A stretch of 37,014 nt of DNA from Caulobacteraceae bacterium. Lineage in GTDB: Bacteria; Pseudomonadota; Alphaproteobacteria; Caulobacterales; Caulobacteraceae. The notes beneath the pieces were generated by a model that saw only the letters and a program-made list of their open reading frames with translations, did not search any database and was not told the origin of the DNA. This document shows positions 33,564 to 37,014 of this stretch, in pieces; the stretch's first letter is position 1, and each line of letters starts with the position of its first letter. The translations under genes were made by a program, and so were the position numbers. The DNA is taken from positions 1 through 37,014 of the forward strand of contig JAIERG010000104.1 of NCBI GenBank assembly GCA_019747095.1, given 5' to 3'.

Positions 33564-34279
33564 GCGACGGATGGGAGAAGTCGGCACAGGCCTGGATCGC
33601 TTCCCAGGGCAAGGAGGGCGACTTCGGCCGGCGCTGGGTGATGGATGCGCCCATGCTGGAAAGGGTGCGAGCACGTCCATACCGGCGCGCGCTCGATGTC
33701 GGCTGTGGCGAGGGCCGGTTCTGCCGGCTGCTGAAAGCCGAGGGTATCGAGGCGGTGGGCATCGACCCGACGGCGGGTCTGATCGATCATGCCCGCCGTC
33801 TTGATCCTGAGGGCGACTACCGCGTCGGGGCGGCCGAGGCCCTCGGGTTCGAGGACGCAGCGTTCGACCTGGTGGTCAGCTACCTGTCGCTGATCGATAT
33901 TCCCGACGCGGCCGCCGCGATCGCGGAAATGGCGCGGGTTTTGGCCCCCGGCGGCCGCCTGCTGATCGCCAACCTGGCGAGCTACAACTCGGCGGGCGAT
34001 GTGAACGACCTGGGCTGGGTGACCCTGTCCGATGGCCGACGCGCCCAGGCGATGGACCACTATCTGGAAGAGAAGGTCGCCTGGATCGCCTGGAAGGGCA
34101 TTCGGATCCAGAACTGGCACCGCCCCCTGTCCACCTACATGACCCTGCTGCTGGACCGGGGCCTGCGCCTGACCCACTTTGCTGAACCGAGGGCCGATCC
34201 GGGCGGCGACCCGGTGCGGGCGGCGCACTACAACCGCGCGCCGTGGTTCATGCTGATGGAGTGGGAGAAGGCCGCCTGA
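33560..34279 (+). CDS. Class I SAM-dependent methyltransferase
   Basis: 239 residues. ATG 33560 lies in an ATGA overlap with the DUF817 stop and has GGAGGAGG upstream. Motif I is A-L-D-V-G-C-G-E-G-R-F-C (44-55), motif II acidic residue in V-G-I-D-P (66-70), and the post-motif region has F-D-L-V-V-S-Y-L-S-L-I-D-I and V-L-A-P-G-G-R-L-L-I-A, the Methyltransf_11 pattern. The substrate is unknown. As the third gene of a translationally coupled unit with a membrane regulator and a DUF817 protein, it may act on a membrane or small hydrophobic compound; this is inference. Confidence 0.9.
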   Translation: MSDGWEKSAQAWIASQGKEGDFGRRWVMDAPMLERVRARPYRRALDVGCGEGRFCRLLKAEGIEAVGIDPTAGLIDHARRLDPEGDYRVGAAEALGFEDAAFDLVVSYLSLIDIPDAAAAIAEMARVLAPGGRLLIANLASYNSAGDVNDLGWVTLSDGRRAQAMDHYLEEKVAWIAWKGIRIQNWHRPLSTYMTLLLDRGLRLTHFAEPRADPGGDPVRAAHYNRAPWFMLMEWEKAA

Positions 34280-34282
34280 GGC

Positions 34283-34891
34283 TCAGGGCAGGCGCGTCGT
34301 GAGCGCTCCGATGTCGGGACGTTCCCGCTCCAGCAAGGGCTCCAGCGGCGTGCCAATATGGATGAAGCCAGCGACCTTCTCGTCGCCGGTGACGCCAAAC
34401 AGGGCGGCCGCTTCGACGTCGTAGCTGTACCAGTCCGTGATCCAGCTTGAGGCGAACCCGAGCGCCCCGGCCGCGTGCTCGATATTCATGCAAACCGCCC
34501 CGGCCGACAGCACCTGCTCCCACTCCGGCTTGGACGCGGGGCGCGCGGTCGAGATCACCAGAATGCTCACGGGGGCGGCCGTCAGCTTTGCGAGCACCGC
34601 GACCGACTTGGCGGGCAGCGCCTTCTCGACCGCCATGGTGGCGAGTTTCTCCGCGATCGCCGCGCGGGTCTGGCGGCCCAGGACGACGAACCGCCAGGGC
34701 GTCAGCTTGCCGTGATCCGGGCTTCGGGCCCCCAGCGTGAGGATGAGATCGATGTCGGCATCCGAAGGGCCGGGCTCGGCCAGCGCCTGTGCGGGTGCCG
34801 ATCGCCGAAGCGCCAGGCGCTGCGCGGTATCTGGTGACGCCGTTGGCGAGGGAAGGGGCGCACCGAGGGGAACGGACGGAAGCAGGGTCAT
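34283..34891 (-). CDS. Nitroreductase family protein (YdjA-like)
   Basis: 202 residues. FMN-dependent NAD(P)H oxidoreductase fold. The N-terminal R-R-S-A-P-A (29-34) supplies the FMN phosphate contact. A-R-S-P-D-H-G-K-L-T-P-W-R-F (55-68) is the YdjA-type active segment. The C-terminal F-I-H-I-G-T-P (176-182) closes the FMN site. It may reduce nitro compounds or quinones; the physiological substrate is unknown. It ends 3 bases from the stop of the convergent methyltransferase gene and is divergent from the NUDIX gene, with 45 bases between starts. Confidence 0.88.
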   Translation of the reverse strand: MTLLPSVPLGAPLPSPTASPDTAQRLALRRSAPAQALAEPGPSDADIDLILTLGARSPDHGKLTPWRFVVLGRQTRAAIAEKLATMAVEKALPAKSVAVLAKLTAAPVSILVISTARPASKPEWEQVLSAGAVCMNIEHAAGALGFASSWITDWYSYDVEAAALFGVTGDEKVAGFIHIGTPLEPLLERERPDIGALTTRLP

Positions 34892-34936
34892 GGCGTTCAG
34901 CTAGGCGATCGATGCCTTTCGCGCCATAGGAGCTGC

Positions 34937-35578
34937 ATGAGCGAGACCGACTTCGACGCCGGACGCCCGCGCCCCGCATGGGACGATGGTCGTCCGCGCC
35001 CGGCCTGGCGCAGCGATTCCGTCGAAACCCTGTTCGAGAACCCCTGGCTCCGCCTGACGCGGCACGAGGCGACGGCTCCGATAGGCACCCCAGTCGACTA
35101 TGTTGTCGCCCGTCCGAGGAACCTCGCCTGCGGCGTTCTTCCCATCCATAGCGATGGCACGGTGACCCTGGTTGGCCAGGCTCGCTTTGCCCTCATGAAC
35201 TACTCTTGGGAGATGCCCGAGGGCGGCGTCCCCGAGAATGAGGACCCTCTCGTGGGGGTGCAGCGGGAACTTCTTGAAGAGACCGGCCTTGTCGCTCGCG
35301 ACTGGCGCGAAGTGCTGCGCATGGAGCTGTCGAACTCCATCACCGACGAGCGCGCGATCGCTTGGCTGGCGTGGGATCTGACGCAGACGGACGCCCGACC
35401 GGATCCCACCGAGGTCATCGAGACGGCGCGTGTCCCCTTCATGAGCCTGATGGCCGAGATCGACAGGGGATCAGTACGCGATGCCTTCACCGTAGCGACG
35501 GCGCTTCGGGCCTACCATATGGCGCGGGAAGCCCTGCTGCCGGGCTGGCTGGCCCATGCCATGCTGACCCGGGTATGA
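34937..35578 (+). CDS. NUDIX hydrolase (ADP-ribose pyrophosphatase-like)
   Basis: 213 residues, ATG 34937 with AGGAGC about 4 bases upstream. The Nudix box lies at about 96-118: E-G-G-V-P-E-N-E-D-P then Q-R-E-L-L-E-E-T-G-L, with the metal-binding R110-E111...E114-E115 intact. It likely cleaves ADP-ribose or another nucleoside diphosphate derivative. The N-terminus holds a small tandem duplication, G-R-P-R-P-A-W at residues 9-15 and 18-24, which is unusual. Its TGA overlaps upstream ATG candidates of cysE (TATGATG at 35574-35580), so the two genes are coupled. Confidence 0.9.
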   Translation: MSETDFDAGRPRPAWDDGRPRPAWRSDSVETLFENPWLRLTRHEATAPIGTPVDYVVARPRNLACGVLPIHSDGTVTLVGQARFALMNYSWEMPEGGVPENEDPLVGVQRELLEETGLVARDWREVLRMELSNSITDERAIAWLAWDLTQTDARPDPTEVIETARVPFMSLMAEIDRGSVRDAFTVATALRAYHMAREALLPGWLAHAMLTRV

Positions 35579-35598
35579 TGGGCGAAACGGAGGGGCGC

Positions 35599-36420
35599 AT
35601 GCCCAAGCTGGAAGTCGTTGCCGCCAAGCCGTCCCTGTGGCGGGATCTGCGGCTCGCTGCCGATGAGGCCGCGCGCGCCGAGCCGCATCTGGGTTCGTTG
35701 CTGAACGCCGCCATCCTGTCCCACGGCGATCTGGCGGGTGCGCTCAGTTTCCAGATCGCGCGCAAGCTGGGCGATGCCGAACTGGCCGCGATGAGTGTGC
35801 GCGAGGTCTGCCAATCGGCCTTTACCGCCGATCCAGCGATCGTCCAGGCTGCCGAAGCGGACCTGCAGGCCGTCTCGGAGCGCGACCCCGCCATCAAGTC
35901 GCTGCTGCAGCCCTTCCTCTACTTCAAGGGATACCAGGCGCTTCAGGCCTGGCGCGTTTCGCACTGGCTCTGGACTCAGGGGCGCGAGACATTGGCCTTC
36001 CACTTCCAGAGCCGGATTTCGGAACTGTTCCAGGTCGACATTCATCCGGCCGCGCGCATGGGCTCCGGCCTGTTCCTGGATCACGGCACGGGCATCGTCA
36101 TTGGCGAGACCGCTGTGGTCGGCGACGAGGTCTCGATGCTGCATGCGGTGACGCTGGGCGGCACCGGTGCCGAGCGTGGCGATCGTCACCCCAAGATCGG
36201 CAAGGGCGTGCTTCTGGGCGCGGGTGCAAAGGTGCTCGGCAACATCACGATCGGCGACTACGCCAAGGTCGCCTCGGGCTCGGTGGTGCTCAAGCCGGTG
36301 CCCGCAGGCTGCACCGTCGCGGGAGTGCCCGCGCGGCTGGTCAACTGTCCGACCGATGCCACGCCCGCACGGACGATGGACCATACCTTGGCGGATATCG
36401 TCTACGACTTCGTGATCTAG
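35599..36420 (+). CDS. cysE: Serine O-acetyltransferase
   Basis: 273 residues from ATG 35599, chosen for the strong CGGAGGGG ribosome site 3-10 bases upstream; ATGs at 35575 and 35578 in the same frame would add 7 or 8 residues. It transfers acetyl from acetyl-CoA to L-serine, the first step of cysteine synthesis. The N-terminal helical domain (1-140) is followed by the hexapeptide left-handed beta-helix: catalytic D147 (V-D-I-H-P-A-A) and H162 (F-L-D-H-G-T-G) keep the 15-residue spacing of E. coli D143/H158, and G-G-D/R-H-P-K-I-G and G-A-G-A-K-V-L-G-N-I follow. The C-terminal tail ends in I, the usual anchor for cysteine synthase complex formation. Confidence 0.94.
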   Translation: MPKLEVVAAKPSLWRDLRLAADEAARAEPHLGSLLNAAILSHGDLAGALSFQIARKLGDAELAAMSVREVCQSAFTADPAIVQAAEADLQAVSERDPAIKSLLQPFLYFKGYQALQAWRVSHWLWTQGRETLAFHFQSRISELFQVDIHPAARMGSGLFLDHGTGIVIGETAVVGDEVSMLHAVTLGGTGAERGDRHPKIGKGVLLGAGAKVLGNITIGDYAKVASGSVVLKPVPAGCTVAGVPARLVNCPTDATPARTMDHTLADIVYDFVI

Positions 36421-36484
36421 GGTTCACTTCGCGGGTCTCGCCCTCTAGGGTCCGCGCCTTCTAACTGACCACCCGAGGCCCGCC

Positions 36485-36697
36485 GTGAACGAAGCAGACA
36501 TGAAGCGCATCGAGACGCACCTGAAGCGCACCTTCAACACGGGTGGTATCATCGTGAAGGCCCGAGGCAAGGTCTCGGACTCGGCCGAGGTCTATGTCGG
36601 TGACGAGTTCATCGGCGTTGTCTTCGCCGACGAGGACGAGGACGGCAGTTTCATGTTCGAGATGGCCATCCTGGCCGAGGATCTGCCCGCCGCCTGA
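36485..36697 (+). CDS. DUF3126 family protein
   Basis: 70 residues from GTG 36485 (an ATG at 36500 is the alternative). The sequence M-K-R-I-E-T-H-L-K-R-T-F-N-T, I-I-V-K-A-R-G-K-V-S-D-S-A-E-V-Y-V-G-D-E-F-I-G-V and D-E-D-E-D-G-S-F-M-F is a textbook member of DUF3126, a small soluble alphaproteobacterial family of unknown function. It lies 64 bases beyond cysE and is followed by a strong terminator, so it may be the last gene of the NUDIX-cysE unit. Confidence 0.87.
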   Translation: MNEADMKRIETHLKRTFNTGGIIVKARGKVSDSAEVYVGDEFIGVVFADEDEDGSFMFEMAILAEDLPAA

Positions 36698-36712
36698 TCC
36701 GGCGAGAGCCGC

Positions 36713-36757
36713 AAACGAAAACGCCGGGCGGATCCCTCCGCCCGGCGTTTCTCGTTT
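36713..36757. terminator. Strong bidirectional rho-independent terminator
   Basis: ACGCCGGGCGGA (36721-36732), loop TCCC and TCCGCCCGGCGT (36737-36748) form a perfect 12-bp stem. It is flanked by an A-rich AAACGAAA on the left and TTCTCGTTT on the right, giving U-runs on both strands. It sits between the convergent DUF3126 gene and the Ala/Pro-rich gene and should stop transcription from both. Confidence 0.88.
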
Positions 36758-36770
36758 CAGATCCTTGCGA

Positions 36771-37014
36771 TCAGCGCTTGCCGAAAATGAAGTCGGCGAT
36801 CCCGCTCAGCAGCCCCTTCTTGGGCTCCGGCGCGCGGGCGGCGGGTGCTGTGGTCGTGGCGGTACTCGCGGCTGTCGTCGTTGCCGCCGGCGCAGCGGCG
36901 GCGGCGGGGGCGGTGGTAGAAGGCGTCGCGGGCTTCACCGCCGGTGCGGCAGCTGCGGCCGCGGGCTTGCTGGCAGCGGCCGGCTTGGCGGCCGACGTCT
37001 TCGGCGCGGCCTTG
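36771..37014 (-). CDS. Ala/Pro/Thr-rich protein, C-terminal end (partial)
   Basis: The minus-strand frame from the window edge to a TGA at 36771-36773 encodes 80 full codons. Almost all are Ala, Pro, Thr, Ser or Lys (for example A-A-K-P-A-A-A-S-K-P and T-T-T-A-P-A-A-R-A-P), ending in a short non-repetitive tail P-K-K-G-L-L-S-G-I-A-D-F-I-F-G-K-R. Such linkers occur in envelope or histone-like proteins; the N-terminal, domain-bearing part lies beyond the window, so the protein cannot be named. The conserved-looking amphipathic tail suggests a binding peptide. Confidence 0.6.
   Translation of the reverse strand, partial: KAAPKTSAAKPAAASKPAAAAAAPAVKPATPSTTAPAAAAAPAATTTAASTATTTAPAARAPEPKKGLLSGIADFIFGKR

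Noticed and set aside
36774..37014. Repetitive GCC/GGC-rich stretch as a CRISPR or tandem repeat
   Set aside because: It is a coding Ala/Pro/Thr-rich linker in one frame with a normal stop; there are no regular repeat units or spacers.

Overview
The window is GC-rich chromosomal DNA from an alphaproteobacterium of the Caulobacterales, most likely Brevundimonas or a close relative. The evidence is the gene order fliF-fliG-flbE(fliH)-fliN-flbD-flhA with a perfect CtrA box (TTAA-N7-TTAA) in front of fliF, a BamF/DUF3035 lipoprotein gene, a DUF3126 gene and a type A alphaproteobacterial RNase P RNA. No insertion sequence, phage gene or CRISPR array was seen. Genus and family calls rest on recognition of sequence motifs, not on a database search.

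Left part (1-5312): the end of a crotonase gene, a free methionine-(R)-sulfoxide reductase-like GAF protein, a coupled pair encoding a Sel1-repeat lipoprotein and a secreted beta-helix protein, then an unrecognised gene of clearly lower GC (3832-4947, minus) lying next to a tRNA-Ile(CAU).

Housekeeping part (5313-16271): a SIMPL-domain periplasmic protein, a pirin and a PaaI thioesterase, then a mostly minus-strand block (HAD hydrolase, MaoC hydratase, ribF, ileS, lspA, bamF) with one small lipoprotein gene inserted on the plus strand. This is the ribF-ileS-lspA neighbourhood common in proteobacteria. ileS has no ATG, GTG or TTG that could start the conserved protein; the best start is an ATT codon. 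An exported amidohydrolase closes the block.

Flagellar part (16399-25271): an L,D-transpeptidase-like lipoprotein is followed by the tightly packed operon fliF, fliG, flbE, fliN, flbD and flhA (MS ring, rotor switch, export apparatus and the sigma-54 activator of late flagellar genes). Between flbD and flhA sits a class A beta-lactamase gene split by a one-base frameshift exactly at an ATGA overlap. It overlaps flbD by 1 nt and flhA by 4 nt.

Right part (25371-37014): sppA, a small membrane protein, an AmpD-like amidase, rnpB followed by two hairpin-forming repeats, queF, a small basic protein, a TerB protein, a small coupled ORF and a decayed second copy of the queF 3' end. After these come a DUF2306 membrane protein divergent from a three-gene coupled operon (membrane-anchored AraC regulator, DUF817 membrane protein, SAM methyltransferase), a nitroreductase, a NUDIX hydrolase overlapping cysE, a DUF3126 gene with a bidirectional terminator, and the 3' end of an Ala/Pro-rich protein gene.

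Items most worth following up are the split beta-lactamase inside the flagellar operon, the ATT start and Ile-rich leader of ileS, the queF remnant, the low-GC orphan gene beside the tRNA, and the membrane AraC/DUF817/methyltransferase operon.
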